Shown here piece by piece: positions 33,549 to 43,642 of a DNA stretch of 64,000 bases. A program made the translations under genes and the position numbers. Origin of the DNA: Lactobacillales bacterium (GTDB taxonomy: Bacteria; Bacillota; Bacilli; Lactobacillales; Streptococcaceae); NCBI GenBank assembly GCA_031261175.1, contig JAISJW010000008.1, positions 1 to 64,000 on the forward strand. Reading direction: 5' to 3'. The notes beneath the pieces were generated by a model, which saw nothing but the letters and a program-made list of their open reading frames with translations, was not told the origin of the DNA and made no database searches. Every line of letters begins with the position of its first letter. Position 1 is the stretch's first letter.

Positions 33549-34262
33549 TTATTTTAGACTTAGGGCACCTTTGGATTTACCGCCGCCGAGCGGCTCCTTG
33601 TTGGGAGTGCCGGCTTTGCGAGGGTATTTTTTAGGCGTTTTTTCTTTTTTATTTACAATGATAATTTCGCGCGGATCGGGCAATTCAAAATCGATTACTT
33701 TCTCGATTTTTCCGCCTAAAGTTTTGATTGCGACCTTAGCTTCGCTGAGTTCTTCAACTCCGGCACTTCCTTTTAAAGCCACAAAATCGCCACCAACCTT
33801 AACTAGCGGTAGACACAACTCGCTCAAAACGTTCATCCGGGCAACAGCGCGGGCTGTTACGACATCGAACTTCTCGCGTAACGCGGCGTTCTGACCAGCA
33901 TCTTCAGCGCGGGCGTGAACCAACTCGACATTTTCTAAACCTAGCTCATCGCACAATAAACGCAAGAATTTCAGACGTTTATTTAATGAGTCGATAATTG
34001 TAATCTTCAAATCGGGATGCAAAATTTTGTTTGGCAGACTTGGGAAACCAGCGCCTGCTCCGACATCGCACAGCGATTGATCAGATAACGAGTAGTTGAA
34101 ACTCAAAGTCAACGAATCATAAAAATGTTTCAAGTAAACATCTTCGTGCTCGGTAATTGCCGTTAAATTTATCTTCTCGTTCCATTCGACCAAAAGTTCA
34201 AAGTAGCGCTCGAATTGCCACTGTTGGCGTTCACTTAAGCCTTCGAAAAACGACTTAGTCAT
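33549..34262 (-). CDS. rsmG: 16S rRNA m7G527 methyltransferase RsmG
   Basis: SAM-dependent enzyme that methylates G527 of 16S rRNA; its loss gives low-level streptomycin resistance in other bacteria. The 237-residue protein has [24 protein letters not shown], the SAM motif [36 protein letters not shown] and the terminal [13 protein letters not shown]. The last 8 bp of the upstream cyclophilin gene overlap its start. A charged tail ([12 protein letters not shown]) ends the protein. Confidence 0.95.
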   Translation of the reverse strand: MTKSFFEGLSERQQWQFERYFELLVEWNEKINLTAITEHEDVYLKHFYDSLTLSFNYSLSDQSLCDVGAGAGFPSLPNKILHPDLKITIIDSLNKRLKFLRLLCDELGLENVELVHARAEDAGQNAALREKFDVVTARAVARMNVLSELCLPLVKVGGDFVALKGSAGVEELSEAKVAIKTLGGKIEKVIDFELPDPREIIIVNKKEKTPKKYPRKAGTPNKEPLGGGKSKGALSLK

Positions 34263-34842
34263 TTTCGATATCGACGCTTTCGATTACGACGTCGTAGACC
34301 GGACGGTCGCCAGGGCCGCGTTTTGTGCCGGCGATATCATCAACCACGTTCAAACCTTCGATCACGTGTCCAAAGACCGTGTGACGGTTATCTAAGTGCG
34401 GAGTTCCACCTTCAGCTGCGTACATTTCGGCAATTCCTTCGGGCCATCCACCTTGGATGAAATCTTCTTTAGAATAAGGAACGCTCGAATTTTGCACGAT
34501 GAAGAATTGCGAGCCATTCGTGTTCGGTCCAGCATTTGCCATCGAAAGCGCCCCACGGATATTGAAGGCTTGATCCGAGAATTCGTCCTCGAATTTTTCG
34601 CCGTAGATTGATTCGCCGCCCATTCCTGTTCCAGTCGGGTCGCCACCTTGGATCATGAAATCCGGGATAACGCGGTGGAAAATCACGTCTTTGTAGTAGC
34701 CTTTTTTAGAAAGTTCGATGAAATTTTTAACCGTTTTCGGCGCAACATCAGGGAATAAAGCGATTTTGATATCGCCCATATTTGTATGCAAAATTGCAAT
34801 CGGGTGTTTTTCGTTATGTAAATCTAATTGTGGTAAAGTCAT
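34255..34842 (-). CDS. Cyclophilin-type peptidyl-prolyl isomerase (cytosolic)
   Basis: A 195-residue cyclophilin with no signal peptide. Motifs: [61 protein letters not shown] and [18 protein letters not shown]. It is a paralogue of the lipoprotein cyclophilin at 16641-17360. AAGGAG precedes the ATG. It starts 10 bp after the TM2 gene and overlaps rsmG by 8 bp, so all three are probably one operon. Confidence 0.93.
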   Translation of the reverse strand: MTLPQLDLHNEKHPIAILHTNMGDIKIALFPDVAPKTVKNFIELSKKGYYKDVIFHRVIPDFMIQGGDPTGTGMGGESIYGEKFEDEFSDQAFNIRGALSMANAGPNTNGSQFFIVQNSSVPYSKEDFIQGGWPEGIAEMYAAEGGTPHLDNRHTVFGHVIEGLNVVDDIAGTKRGPGDRPVYDVVIESVDIEND

Positions 34843-34852
34843 TTTTCGCTCC

Positions 34853-35281
34853 TTATGCCAATTCGTTTCCGTCAGCGTCTTTGCTCCATTTAGTTCCGGG
34901 TTGCGAAGTCAGGATCAGAATCGCTTCGACAAGAGCCCAGATATAGACGGCAATTGTCGCAACTCCGCAAGTCACCACTCCGCCGATAATAGATACTAAT
35001 AATTGGATTACTGCTTTCGTGTTGTTACCTAGATAAAAGTTATGAGCACCAAAGTTGCCTAGGAAAATCCCTAACAAACCTGCTGCAACTTTTGACTTCG
35101 CTCCAGCTTCTGCCGTAACGCCCGTTTTACTAATGATAACTTTGTCGTCGCTTTCGAAAACTTCAACTAAATCGCCCACTTGTGGTGCGAAGCTGAAAGC
35201 CTCGAAACCGTATTGTTTCAATTCGCCGTTAGCCGTGCCGACGAAGACTTGCCCGTCTTCGATTTTAATAATTTTAGCCAT
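34853..35281 (-). CDS. TM2-domain membrane protein
   Basis: A 142-residue protein. Residues 1-60 form a small beta-rich domain ([34 protein letters not shown]). A TM2 domain follows with two helices ([20 protein letters not shown], and [20 protein letters not shown]) and the typical GxxGxHxFYLG loop. The function of TM2 proteins in bacteria is not established. AGGAGG precedes the ATG; asnS lies just upstream. Confidence 0.85.
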   Translation of the reverse strand: MAKIIKIEDGQVFVGTANGELKQYGFEAFSFAPQVGDLVEVFESDDKVIISKTGVTAEAGAKSKVAAGLLGIFLGNFGAHNFYLGNNTKAVIQLLVSIIGGVVTCGVATIAVYIWALVEAILILTSQPGTKWSKDADGNELA

Positions 35282-35293
35282 TTCAAATACCTC

Positions 35294-36631
35294 CTAAGGT
35301 TTAATTCTGCTCAACATGCGAGGGAATGGAATCGCCTCGCGGATGTGTTGGTTGCCAGTGACCCACGTCACGACGCGTTCCAGGCCAAGCCCGAAGCCGC
35401 TGTGTGGCACCGTTCCGTATTTGCGAAGGTCGAGATACCAAGAATATTCGTCAAGGCTCAGCCCGAATTCTTCGACTTTTTGTTTCAAGTAATCGTAGTC
35501 AGTCGCACGTTCAGATCCCCCGATTATTTCGCCGTAGCCCTCTGGCGCGATCAAATCGGCACAGATAACAACGTCGTCGCGGGTCGGATGAGGCTTCATG
35601 TAAAACGCCTTAATCGCTTTCGGATAGTTCATAATGAACACCGGTTTCGCGAAACTGTTGGCGATAAACGTCTCGTGCGGCGCCCCGAAATCGTCACCCC
35701 ACTCGATGTGGTCGTAGTCGTTCTCAGCCTCTTTTTCTTGCAAGAGCTCAATCGCATCATCGTACGTAATGCGCACGAACGGATCGTTGACGTAAGTTTT
35801 CAGCAGTTCCTTGTCGCGTTCCAACGTATCAAGCGCGTAGTCGCAATTTTCCAGAACGTTCTTGATGATAAATTTCACGTAAGCCTCCTGAATATCAAGG
35901 CTCTCTTCATGGTGCGTGTACGCCATCTCCGGCTCAATCATCCAAAACTCCGTCAGGTGCCGGCGTGTCTTCGACTTCTCAGCCCGGAAAGTCGGTCCGA
36001 AAGTAAAGACCTTACCGAAGGCAAGTGCCCCCGCTTCCGCGTACAATTGCCCGGTTTGACTCAAGTAGGCAGGCGTGCCGAAGTAGTCCGTCTCGAACAA
36101 TTCAGTCGTGCCCTCAGGTGCTGAACCAGTCAAAATCGGTGCGTCCAATTTGATGAAGCCTTCGTTGTTGAAGAACTCGTAAGTCGCACGGATCAGCTCG
36201 TTGCGGACTTGCATGATCGCTTGCTGTTTGCTCGAACGAAGCCACAAGTGGCGGTTGTCCATCAGGAAGTCAGTCCCGTGTTCTTTCGGTGTGATCGGAT
36301 AATCAGTCGATTCGCCGACAACAGTCAGCTTCGTGATTCCGATTTCGTAGCCGAACTTCGAACGGTCGTCCTCTTTGATCACACCCGTCACTTCAACCGA
36401 AGTTTCTTGGCTCAAGTGCTTGATCGTTTCAAAGATTTCCAGGCCTTTTTCTTCGCCGTGAAGTTCTAGCAATTCCGGGCGGAATGCCACCCCTTGGAAG
36501 AAAGCCGTTCCGTCGCGCAGCTGAAGGAACGCCAACTTGCCTTTACCGCTTTTGTTCGCCACCCATGCACCCAGCGTCACGGTCTCGCCGACGTGTTTTT
36601 TGACATCGATAATCGATACATATTTGCTCAT
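35294..36631 (-). CDS. asnS: Asparaginyl-tRNA synthetase
   Basis: Class IIb synthetase, 445 residues. N-terminal anticodon-binding OB fold ([35 protein letters not shown]), then motif 2 [26 protein letters not shown] and motif 3 [42 protein letters not shown] distinguishes AsnRS from AspRS. The ATG at 36631 (MSKYVSI) follows GAGGTC; a reading from 36679 runs upstream of that site. The -10 box TATAAT with TGG extension lies near 36670. Confidence 0.96.
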   Translation of the reverse strand: MSKYVSIIDVKKHVGETVTLGAWVANKSGKGKLAFLQLRDGTAFFQGVAFRPELLELHGEEKGLEIFETIKHLSQETSVEVTGVIKEDDRSKFGYEIGITKLTVVGESTDYPITPKEHGTDFLMDNRHLWLRSSKQQAIMQVRNELIRATYEFFNNEGFIKLDAPILTGSAPEGTTELFETDYFGTPAYLSQTGQLYAEAGALAFGKVFTFGPTFRAEKSKTRRHLTEFWMIEPEMAYTHHEESLDIQEAYVKFIIKNVLENCDYALDTLERDKELLKTYVNDPFVRITYDDAIELLQEKEAENDYDHIEWGDDFGAPHETFIANSFAKPVFIMNYPKAIKAFYMKPHPTRDDVVICADLIAPEGYGEIIGGSERATDYDYLKQKVEEFGLSLDEYSWYLDLRKYGTVPHSGFGLGLERVVTWVTGNQHIREAIPFPRMLSRIKP

Positions 36632-36697
36632 TTTAATGACCTCGAATTTTTTATGTTTAGTAGAATAATTATACCACAAATCGGTGGTCGCTTCAAT

Positions 36698-37015
36698 TTA
36701 GAATAAATTATAGAAATCCTGCCGTTTCCCTAGAATGTGAGTTATATAAATCGTTGTTTCTTTGACGACGTATATAATTTTATATCTCTTGCTCACAAAA
36801 ATTCTATGCGGGAAATTATCGGGCAAGTCAAGTACCTTATCATACAGCCGCACGCCAATCCCAGGATTTAACCCAATAAGATAAATTGCATTTTCTATTA
36901 TTTTAACTGACCGTTTCGCCGCCTCTTTGTCCTTAAATTCCGTCGCGATATACTCGAAAATTTCTCGCAGTTGCGCTTTAGCAAGTGGAGTCAGTTCCAT
37001 TTGATATTTAATCAT
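36698..37015 (-). CDS. ParE/RelE-superfamily toxin
   Basis: A 105-residue toxin-like protein: LTPLAKAQLREIFEYIATEF, then IENAIYLIGLNPGIGVRLYD, FPHRIFVSKRYKIIYVV and ITHILGKRQDFYNLF. The fold pattern is that of ParE/RelE proteins; target (gyrase or mRNA) not deducible. It overlaps the antitoxin gene by 8 bp. Confidence 0.85.
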   Translation of the reverse strand: MIKYQMELTPLAKAQLREIFEYIATEFKDKEAAKRSVKIIENAIYLIGLNPGIGVRLYDKVLDLPDNFPHRIFVSKRYKIIYVVKETTIYITHILGKRQDFYNLF

Positions 37016-37316
37016 CCAAATAAAACTCCCTCCTTAACTCGTCAAAAGCTTCGCTTACGCTAAACGTATTTTGGTTTTTTATGTCCTTTTCGCTTTGAAT
37101 CAGCGATTCGATGAAGTCGTCGTAAACCACACTTTTATGTCGTTGAAGCTCAATTTTAAAAGGAATTTCCTTTTTTTTCACTATTTGTGCTAAAAGTACA
37201 TTGAATATCGTACTCATATCCAACTGCATATCTTGCAGAATTTCTGTCGCTTCCTCTTTTAATTTCGAATTTGTTGAAATTTGAATTCGTGCATCACGTT
37301 TGTTATAATCAACCAT
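37008..37316 (-). CDS. RelB/DinJ-like antitoxin
   Basis: A 102-residue partner of the downstream toxin. The N-terminal ribbon-helix-helix is KRDARIQISTNSKLKEEATE with MSTIFNVLLAQIVKKKEIPF, like RelB/DinJ, and an extended acidic C-terminal part follows. GGAGG precedes the ATG. Second toxin-antitoxin pair of the window, unlike the first in sequence. Confidence 0.82.
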   Translation of the reverse strand: MVDYNKRDARIQISTNSKLKEEATEILQDMQLDMSTIFNVLLAQIVKKKEIPFKIELQRHKSVVYDDFIESLIQSEKDIKNQNTFSVSEAFDELRREFYLDD

Positions 37317-37387
37317 TCTCTCAACCTCCAGTTGTAATTTATGTGTATATTATACACCCATTCCACTGCAAAGGTCAATTATATTTG

Positions 37388-37452
37388 AAACACGCTCTTT
37401 TTTAACAAAATCCGGGAGTTTTCCTCGTTTTTTGTTAAAAAAGAGCGTGTTT
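37388..37452. terminator. Perfect 23-bp inverted repeat after smc
   Basis: Arms 37388-37410 and 37430-37452 (AAACACGCTCTTTTTTAAC...) are exact complements around a 19-base loop, between the smc stop and the antitoxin promoter region. Confidence 0.8.
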
Positions 37453-37460
37453 GATTTTTA

Positions 37461-40400
37461 TTAAGCCTTAAATTCGCCGTCGTCCTTGACGTCCTCGAGC
37501 CTTACGCTCACGACACTAGACACACCGGCCTCAGCCATTGTCACCCCATAAAGCGCGATCGCAGCGGACATCGTCCCTTTGCGGTGAGTCACGACGATAA
37601 ATTGCGTGTTCCCCTCGAACTTGTTCAGGTATTCGCCGTAGCGATTCACGTTCGCCTCATCAAGCGCCGCCTCCACCTCGTCGAGAATACAGAACGGTAC
37701 AGGGCGGGCATGCAAGATACTAAAGAGCAAGGCAAGTGCCGTCAGAGCGCGCTCTCCACCGGACAGAAGTCCAAGCGATTGCAGTTTTTTGCCTGGCGGT
37801 TGCGCTTCGATTTCGACCCCGGTATTCAGCAAATCTTCTGGATCGACTAGCACTAAGCGCGCCGAACCACCACCGAACATCTGCGGGAAAACTCTCGTGA
37901 AATGCATCGAAATCGAATTGAACATCTCAAGGAAACGCTCGCTCACAATAGCATCCATCTCTTCCATCGTCTCAAGCAGCGACGTCTTCGCCCCTTCGAG
38001 ATCCGCCTTCTGCTCCGTCAGCATATCATAACGCTCACGCGTCTCGCGGTATTGCTCAATCGCCTCGATATTCACGTGCCCAAGCGCCGTAATCGCCCCC
38101 TTCAAGCCGCGAACTTGCGTGCGCGCTTCATCGTAATTCAGCGTCGCATCATACTTGGCAAGTGCCGCCTCGTAGCTCAAATCGTACTCCTCACTCAGGT
38201 AATCAAGCAAGTTGTCGAGTTGCGCCTCGCTGCGCGAATACTGCCCTTCAAACTTCGTCAAGCTCGTCGAAAGCTCCTGAATCTCGCGGTTCAACTCGGC
38301 AAGTTTATCATCACCCGTCGCAATCGCCGTCTGAACTTTCTCACGATTTTCTTTAAAGTTTTCCAGTTTTAAATTAGCCGCTTGCAAAGTCGCATCGATC
38401 TTCTCAAGGTCCTCGGCAAGTTTATCGCCGTCAACACCTGTAAGTTCTACCCCATCATTCAGCGCTTTAATTTGATATTCGTAATTATTTTTCTGACGTT
38501 CGCTCGCCGCTAAGCGGTTCGCTTTCTCTTCGATCAACGTCGTGATTGAAGTCGTTTGTTCGTTAATTTGAGCTAGACGAGCCGATGCCTCATTCAGTTT
38601 CACAACCGCTTCTTCACGTCTTGCTTCGTTGTCCTGCGTCGAATCTTGAACGCGCGCAACTTCTTCATTAATCGCCGTTAACTTCGCATTTACCGTTTCA
38701 AGCAAGGCTTCTAGGCTAGTTTTAGACTCTTCATAATTTTCTAAGAATTCGAAAATTTCCTTCGAGTCAAGTTCAAGAATTGTCTTCTCGCGATTCAAGC
38801 GAGCTAGTTCTTTTTCTAAAGTTTCAACGCGGTTTTTCGCATCTTGACTTAGGAATCTCATCGCGTCAATATTGTCGCGCAGCTCGTTAACGCTTGCTTG
38901 TTCAGCCTTGATTTCTTCGTCGATCTTCGCCACTTTGTCGTTCAGGCGACTTGCCTCGATTGTGATGTTCGCAAGGTCTTTTTGCGCCTTTTCAAGGTCT
39001 GCTTGCAGTTCGAAATAGCCGCCTTGGTTGCGTTTCGTCGCCCCGCCGGTCATCGCCCCGCCGACCGCGATCACCTCGCCGTCGAGCGTGACAATCCGGT
39101 ATTTGTGATGCGTAGTGCGGGCAAGTGAAACCGCGGCATCCATATCTTCAGCGACCAAAACGTTACCTAGTAGATTTTGGATGACGTGCGCGATCTTGTC
39201 ATCATATTTAATGATTTCACTCGCTACGCCGACAAAGCCGACCGCCGTAATTTTTTCGTTGATATTGCGGGCACGGATAACGTCAGACGGCAAGAACGTC
39301 GCGCGGCCTAGACGATTTTCTTTCAGGTATTTAATTGCCTGTTTCGCTGTGTCTTCGTCGTCGGTTACGATGTTTTGACTCGATGCACCTAGCGCTGTTT
39401 CGATAGCCTGCGCATACTTCGAGTTAACGTCGATTAATTTTGCGACAACCCCGATAACACCTGGGAAGTCTTTGGCTAGAACTTCTTTGACACCTTGATA
39501 AAAACTCGAATTATTTTCGATGATATTTTCAATCGATGTCACCTTCGCTTTAAGCGAATTTTCTTGCGAAATTTTCGCAAACATCGCACGCTGCGTTTCG
39601 GTGAAATCAGATTTTTTGATCTCTAAAGCCTGATTTAACTTCGTATATTCGGCTTGTTTGGCGTCGATTTCGGTCAGCTCTTTTTTGTAAGCTGCATCAT
39701 CTTCGTCAAACTTTTCAACCGTCGTCGCAATCGTTTTTTCAAGCTCGTTGAAACGCGCAACAAAGTTGGCATTTTTTGCTGATTGGCGTTCGTGTTCCTG
39801 GTTTAAATTGCCCAGTTCGTTGTTAGCATTCGTTTGCTTCGTCAAAAGCTCGATGTACTCAGAACGCAAGTCAGCAAGCAACTCATCCTGCGACTTCGAG
39901 TAACGTTCAAGCTCTGCACGAGCCTCCGAAACCAATTCCTCAGCCGCTACAATTTCAGCTTTTTTAGCTGCTAATTGCGCCTCTAAATCACGGATTTCTT
40001 GGTCGATTTCCTTGATTTCGATTTCAGCGGTTTCCACGCCTTTGACGTATTCGTCCAGAGTCTTTTGCGTATTGCTCGAACGTTCAAGCAGCACGTTTTT
40101 GCGCCCTTCGGTTTCCTTGTAAAGCTCAGTTAAATTAACGACTTCGATGGTGATACTGTCCAAAGCTTCATCGATATCGCGACGCTCAGCCCGCTTTTCA
40201 ACCAATGCTTCTTCGATCGAATCAAGCTCTTCGAGTTTAGTATCAATCTGCGTTTGCAACTCCTCGATTTTAGCCTTAGCTTCTTCGAACAATTCCTTTT
40301 TCAAGTGGATGTCGTGAACGCTTAACGACACGTCGATTTTCGTCAACTCATCACGCAACTCCAAGAAGCGCGACGCCTTGTTACTTTGACGTTCCAAAGG

Positions 40401-41009
40401 ATCAAGCTGATCTTCGATTTCATACAAAATATCTTGCAGACGATCCAATGAATCCTGCGTTTCAAACAATTTTTGCTCAGCTTTGCGCTTGCGAATTTTA
40501 TACTTCAACACACCAGCTGCTTCTTCGAAAATTGCCCGACGTTCTTCTGGTTTCGAGTTGAAAATTTGCTCAACTTTACCTTGCGAAATAATCGAAAACG
40601 ACTCTTTCCCCAGACCGGAATCCATGAACAAATCCTGCACATCCTGACGGCGCGCAGCTTGTTTGTTAATGAAGTAGTCACTACCTTGACCGCGGGTTTG
40701 ACGGCGCGTGATGCTGATTTCTGCAAAGTCCAACGGCAGAAAATTATCGCTATTATCTAAAATCAGCGTAACTTCCGCGACGTTTACTTGCTTGCGGGCT
40801 TGGGTTCCGGCGAAAATGACATCGTCCATCTTCCCACCGCGCAAGCTTTTCGCGCTCGTTTCGCCCATTACCCAGCGTACGGCCTCGGTGATGTTGCTCT
40901 TTCCGCTACCGTTTGGTCCCACGACTGCTGTCAGACCGCGTTCAAAATCGATCACGGTTTTATCTGCAAAACTCTTGAAACCGATTATTTCCAATCTTTT
41001 TAAATACAT
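37461..41009 (-). CDS. smc: Chromosome partition protein SMC
   Basis: Condensin ATPase, 1182 residues. N-terminal Walker A GPNGSGKSNITEAVRWVMG, long coiled coils, a hinge around residues 500-640 (DFPGVIGVVAKLIDV...AVGGAMTGG) and C-terminal signature LLSGGERALTALALLFSI with Walker B FCILDEVEAALDEANV. Works with ScpAB. The usual neighbours rnc (upstream) and ftsY (downstream) are absent; an oxidoreductase gene and a toxin-antitoxin pair flank it. GAGGAAA precedes the ATG. Confidence 0.96.
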   Translation of the reverse strand: MYLKRLEIIGFKSFADKTVIDFERGLTAVVGPNGSGKSNITEAVRWVMGETSAKSLRGGKMDDVIFAGTQARKQVNVAEVTLILDNSDNFLPLDFAEISITRRQTRGQGSDYFINKQAARRQDVQDLFMDSGLGKESFSIISQGKVEQIFNSKPEERRAIFEEAAGVLKYKIRKRKAEQKLFETQDSLDRLQDILYEIEDQLDPLERQSNKASRFLELRDELTKIDVSLSVHDIHLKKELFEEAKAKIEELQTQIDTKLEELDSIEEALVEKRAERRDIDEALDSITIEVVNLTELYKETEGRKNVLLERSSNTQKTLDEYVKGVETAEIEIKEIDQEIRDLEAQLAAKKAEIVAAEELVSEARAELERYSKSQDELLADLRSEYIELLTKQTNANNELGNLNQEHERQSAKNANFVARFNELEKTIATTVEKFDEDDAAYKKELTEIDAKQAEYTKLNQALEIKKSDFTETQRAMFAKISQENSLKAKVTSIENIIENNSSFYQGVKEVLAKDFPGVIGVVAKLIDVNSKYAQAIETALGASSQNIVTDDEDTAKQAIKYLKENRLGRATFLPSDVIRARNINEKITAVGFVGVASEIIKYDDKIAHVIQNLLGNVLVAEDMDAAVSLARTTHHKYRIVTLDGEVIAVGGAMTGGATKRNQGGYFELQADLEKAQKDLANITIEASRLNDKVAKIDEEIKAEQASVNELRDNIDAMRFLSQDAKNRVETLEKELARLNREKTILELDSKEIFEFLENYEESKTSLEALLETVNAKLTAINEEVARVQDSTQDNEARREEAVVKLNEASARLAQINEQTTSITTLIEEKANRLAASERQKNNYEYQIKALNDGVELTGVDGDKLAEDLEKIDATLQAANLKLENFKENREKVQTAIATGDDKLAELNREIQELSTSLTKFEGQYSRSEAQLDNLLDYLSEEYDLSYEAALAKYDATLNYDEARTQVRGLKGAITALGHVNIEAIEQYRETRERYDMLTEQKADLEGAKTSLLETMEEMDAIVSERFLEMFNSISMHFTRVFPQMFGGGSARLVLVDPEDLLNTGVEIEAQPPGKKLQSLGLLSGGERALTALALLFSILHARPVPFCILDEVEAALDEANVNRYGEYLNKFEGNTQFIVVTHRKGTMSAAIALYGVTMAEAGVSSVVSVRLEDVKDDGEFKA

Positions 41010-41039
41010 ATTTTTCCTCTTTGTTGCTCAATTTCTTTT

Positions 41040-41174
41040 AAGTGACTCCAAATGACCGAAAACTTTGAAAAACGACCTGTTTTTGGACAGTTTGAGTACA
41101 TATAGATTTTACATGTACTCAAACCGTCCAAAATAAGGACTATTTAGCAAAAAAGTGGGCATTTGGAGTCACTT
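41040..41174. repeat. Nested palindrome upstream of smc
   Basis: Outer arms AAGTGACTCCAAATG (41040-41054) and CATTTGGAGTCACTT (41160-41174) are perfect; inner arms 41081-41101 and 41113-41133 (TTTTGGACAGTTTGAGTACAT) pair with one mismatch. It fills the gap between the Gfo/Idh-type gene and smc. Confidence 0.8.
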
Positions 41175-41178
41175 TATA

Positions 41179-42138
41179 TTATCCTAACTTCAGACCGGCC
41201 GACTTAACCGCCGCATCTAACACTTCCATTACATTTTTTGAGTGGGCAAGTCGCCGTGCTGCCGCTTCATCATCACGCGAGCTGATAATTTGCTCGAACT
41301 CGACAAATTCCGCCAACATCCGGTGCTCGTGATATTCGAACGTTTGCGTTTCGCCGTTGTTCAGCGAAAGCGTGACCTCTTCGACAATGTTCGGCGGGCC
41401 ATCAACTCTAAACGAGCCGAGATTCCCTTGAACGGTGCTCGAAACTTTCGCCGCGCAATCCTTCGCCGCAATCGCGACCGCTTTAAACGTCGGATAATCC
41501 AAAGTCAAAATCCCCGAAGTGTCGACCGAGCGTTCGATATTCGCATGATACTGCACACCCTCAGGTTTCCCAAACAATCCGACGATAAAGTGGATGTTGT
41601 AGATGTTCAAATCCATCAACGCCCCGCCACCTTTTTTCGGATCGAAAGCCGGCAGAATCTCACCACGTTTAAACGCATCATAGCGCGACGAATACTGCGA
41701 ATAATTACATTCCACAATCTTAACATCGCCCACCACATCTAACTCATTTTTAATCTGCAAATAGTTCGGCGCATACTGATTCGTAATCGCCTCTAAAATA
41801 AACCCTTTCGACGATCCAGCCGCAGCGTAAACTTCCTCAAACTCCGCGAAGCTCACCGTGAACGGTTTTTCGATAATAACATTCTTATCAGCTTTCAAAG
41901 CTTGAATCGCAAACGTTGCATGTAAGAAATTCGGCAGCCCGATATAAACCGTATCAATCTCGTCCGACGCTAGAAGTTCAGCATAGTCCGTAAAAACTGG
42001 ACCTGCATCAAATCCCGCAGCCTCATCAACTGTCGCAGCTGTAGCAAGAACCCCACACAGCTCAATTCCCTCAATCGTTTTCAAAACTGGTAGGACATCT
42101 TGGACAATCATCCCCGTCCCTAAAAGTGCTAATTTCAT
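41179..42138 (-). CDS. Gfo/Idh/MocA-family oxidoreductase
   Basis: A 319-residue NAD(P)-dependent oxidoreductase. N-terminal Rossmann fold (LALLGTGMIVQDVLPVL), the family motif EKPF in VIIEKPFTVSF (about residues 88-98), and the C-terminal domain with GGGALMDLNIYNIHF. Substrate unknown, probably a sugar or polyol derivative. The start ATG overlaps the cshB stop by one base. Confidence 0.88.
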   Translation of the reverse strand: MKLALLGTGMIVQDVLPVLKTIEGIELCGVLATAATVDEAAGFDAGPVFTDYAELLASDEIDTVYIGLPNFLHATFAIQALKADKNVIIEKPFTVSFAEFEEVYAAAGSSKGFILEAITNQYAPNYLQIKNELDVVGDVKIVECNYSQYSSRYDAFKRGEILPAFDPKKGGGALMDLNIYNIHFIVGLFGKPEGVQYHANIERSVDTSGILTLDYPTFKAVAIAAKDCAAKVSSTVQGNLGSFRVDGPPNIVEEVTLSLNNGETQTFEYHEHRMLAEFVEFEQIISSRDDEAAARRLAHSKNVMEVLDAAVKSAGLKLG

Positions 42139-43496
42139 TAATTCATACTCGACTTTTTATGTTTTCTCGCTTGGCGACTATCCGCACGGCGGTCAACTTT
42201 ACGTTTCGCCTTCGCCCGTTTTTCAACGTCCCAACCGATTTTTTTCTTGTAACCCGGCTTAACTTTTTTCTTCGCTTTGGCAATTGCCCCGCGCGTCGTC
42301 AAGTCGATTTCGTTCAATTCGTTTTTATGTTTCGCGCGATCCGTCCGAGCCGTGCGCGATTTCACGTCGACGATTTCGCCGTTTTTGATGTCCTTCGGAT
42401 GGAACTCAACGCCCATCTTCTCGATCTCGGCGATTTGTTTCACGCTGCTGTCATCATACAAAGTGATGGCAATTCCCGGCGCGCCCTTGCGCCCCGAACG
42501 GCCGACGCGGTGGATGAAGAATTCCAAATCGTTCGGAATTTCGGCATTGATGATGTGGCTCACGCCGTCGATATCAATCCCGCGCGCCGCTAAATCACTG
42601 GCGACAACGAATTGATATTCGAGGTTCTTGACTTGTGTCATAATACGTTTGCGTTCACGCGCTTGGATGCCACCGTGAATTTTCGCAACCTTCAAACCTT
42701 GCGCTTGCAAGTACGAAGCAATTTCGTCAACGCGTGATTTAGTGTTAGCAAATACGAACGCTAAATACGGATGCCCAATCGTCAATAATTCATAGATATA
42801 TTGATTGACGTTGCGGTTTTTTGTATAGATCAACCAGTTATCGATCGTTTCGCTGATAACGTGTTTATTTTCGATTTTTTCGATAATCGGATTGTTCAAA
42901 TATTTCTTGAAAAATGGTTTCAACTTCTCAGGAATCGTCGCGCTGAACACCAAAAGCTGCACGTCTTTATTCAACAACGCCGCAATCTTATCGACATCAT
43001 CCAAAAATCCAGCATCAAGCGTCATATCCGCTTCGTCGATAACCATCGTCTTAGCCAAATGAATATCCAAAGCTTTTTCGTTTATTAAATCCAAAATCCG
43101 CCCGGGCGTCCCGATAACGATATGCGGCTGAGCCGCTTCAAGTTTCTTGATTTGGCGCGCTTTATCTGTTCCACCGACGTAATTCACCACGCGAATTTCG
43201 ACGTCGCTTTTCGAAGCGATTTGCACCGCCGCTTGGTAAATCTGCGTCGCAAGCTCGCGACTTGGCGCCGTAATCACAGCCTGTACCGCATCAGCCTCAA
43301 CGTCTAGTTTTTCGAAAATCGGCAGCAGAAACGTATGAGTTTTTCCGCTACCCGTTTGGCTCTCACCAACGATAGATTTGCCCTTCATCACGAGCGGAAT
43401 CAGGCGTTGTTGCACCTCAGTCGTCTCAACGAACCCCAGCTCGTCGAGCGACGCCTGAATGTAGCTTTTAAAATTATAATCCGTAAATTTGCTCAT
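42138..43496 (-). CDS. cshB: DEAD-box RNA helicase CshB
   Basis: A 452-residue ATP-dependent RNA helicase. Motifs: Q-motif region FVETTEVQQRLIP, I SQTGSGKTH, Ia APSRELATQ, Ib TPGRI, II DEAD, III SAT, IV VFANTKSRVDE, V DLAARGIDIDGV, VI HRVGRSGR. The basic tail (KKKVKPGYKKKIGWD...RKHKKSS) is typical of CshB, which acts in cold adaptation, mRNA turnover and ribosome assembly. GAAGGAG precedes the ATG. Confidence 0.93.
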   Translation of the reverse strand: MSKFTDYNFKSYIQASLDELGFVETTEVQQRLIPLVMKGKSIVGESQTGSGKTHTFLLPIFEKLDVEADAVQAVITAPSRELATQIYQAAVQIASKSDVEIRVVNYVGGTDKARQIKKLEAAQPHIVIGTPGRILDLINEKALDIHLAKTMVIDEADMTLDAGFLDDVDKIAALLNKDVQLLVFSATIPEKLKPFFKKYLNNPIIEKIENKHVISETIDNWLIYTKNRNVNQYIYELLTIGHPYLAFVFANTKSRVDEIASYLQAQGLKVAKIHGGIQARERKRIMTQVKNLEYQFVVASDLAARGIDIDGVSHIINAEIPNDLEFFIHRVGRSGRKGAPGIAITLYDDSSVKQIAEIEKMGVEFHPKDIKNGEIVDVKSRTARTDRAKHKNELNEIDLTTRGAIAKAKKKVKPGYKKKIGWDVEKRAKAKRKVDRRADSRQARKHKKSSMN

Positions 43497-43546
43497 CGTT
43501 TCTCCTTCGTTTCTCTGCGTAACTCTACTTGTTCTTATAGCCCTTA

Positions 43547-43576
43547 ATTATAGCACATCCGACCCCCAAATTTCAA
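43547..43576 (-). promoter_or_regulatory. cshB promoter
   Basis: On the minus strand TTGAAA (43571-43576), 18 bases, TATAAT (43547-43552) with TGC extension. Confidence 0.8.
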
Positions 43577-43598
43577 CGTTGGCCGAAAGCAAAAAAGC

Positions 43599-43634
43599 GG
43601 GCAAGTCCCGCGCGCAAAGCGCGCCAACTTGCCC
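43599..43634 (-). terminator. rpoC terminator built from an inverted GGCAAGT pair
   Basis: GGGCAAGT (43599-43606) and ACTTGCCC (43627-43634) form the base of the stem; GCGCGC-AAA-GCGCGC forms the tip. On the minus strand a six-base T-run follows. This is the strongest case of the dispersed motif acting within a terminator. Confidence 0.85.
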
Positions 43635-43642
43635 AACTTTCT

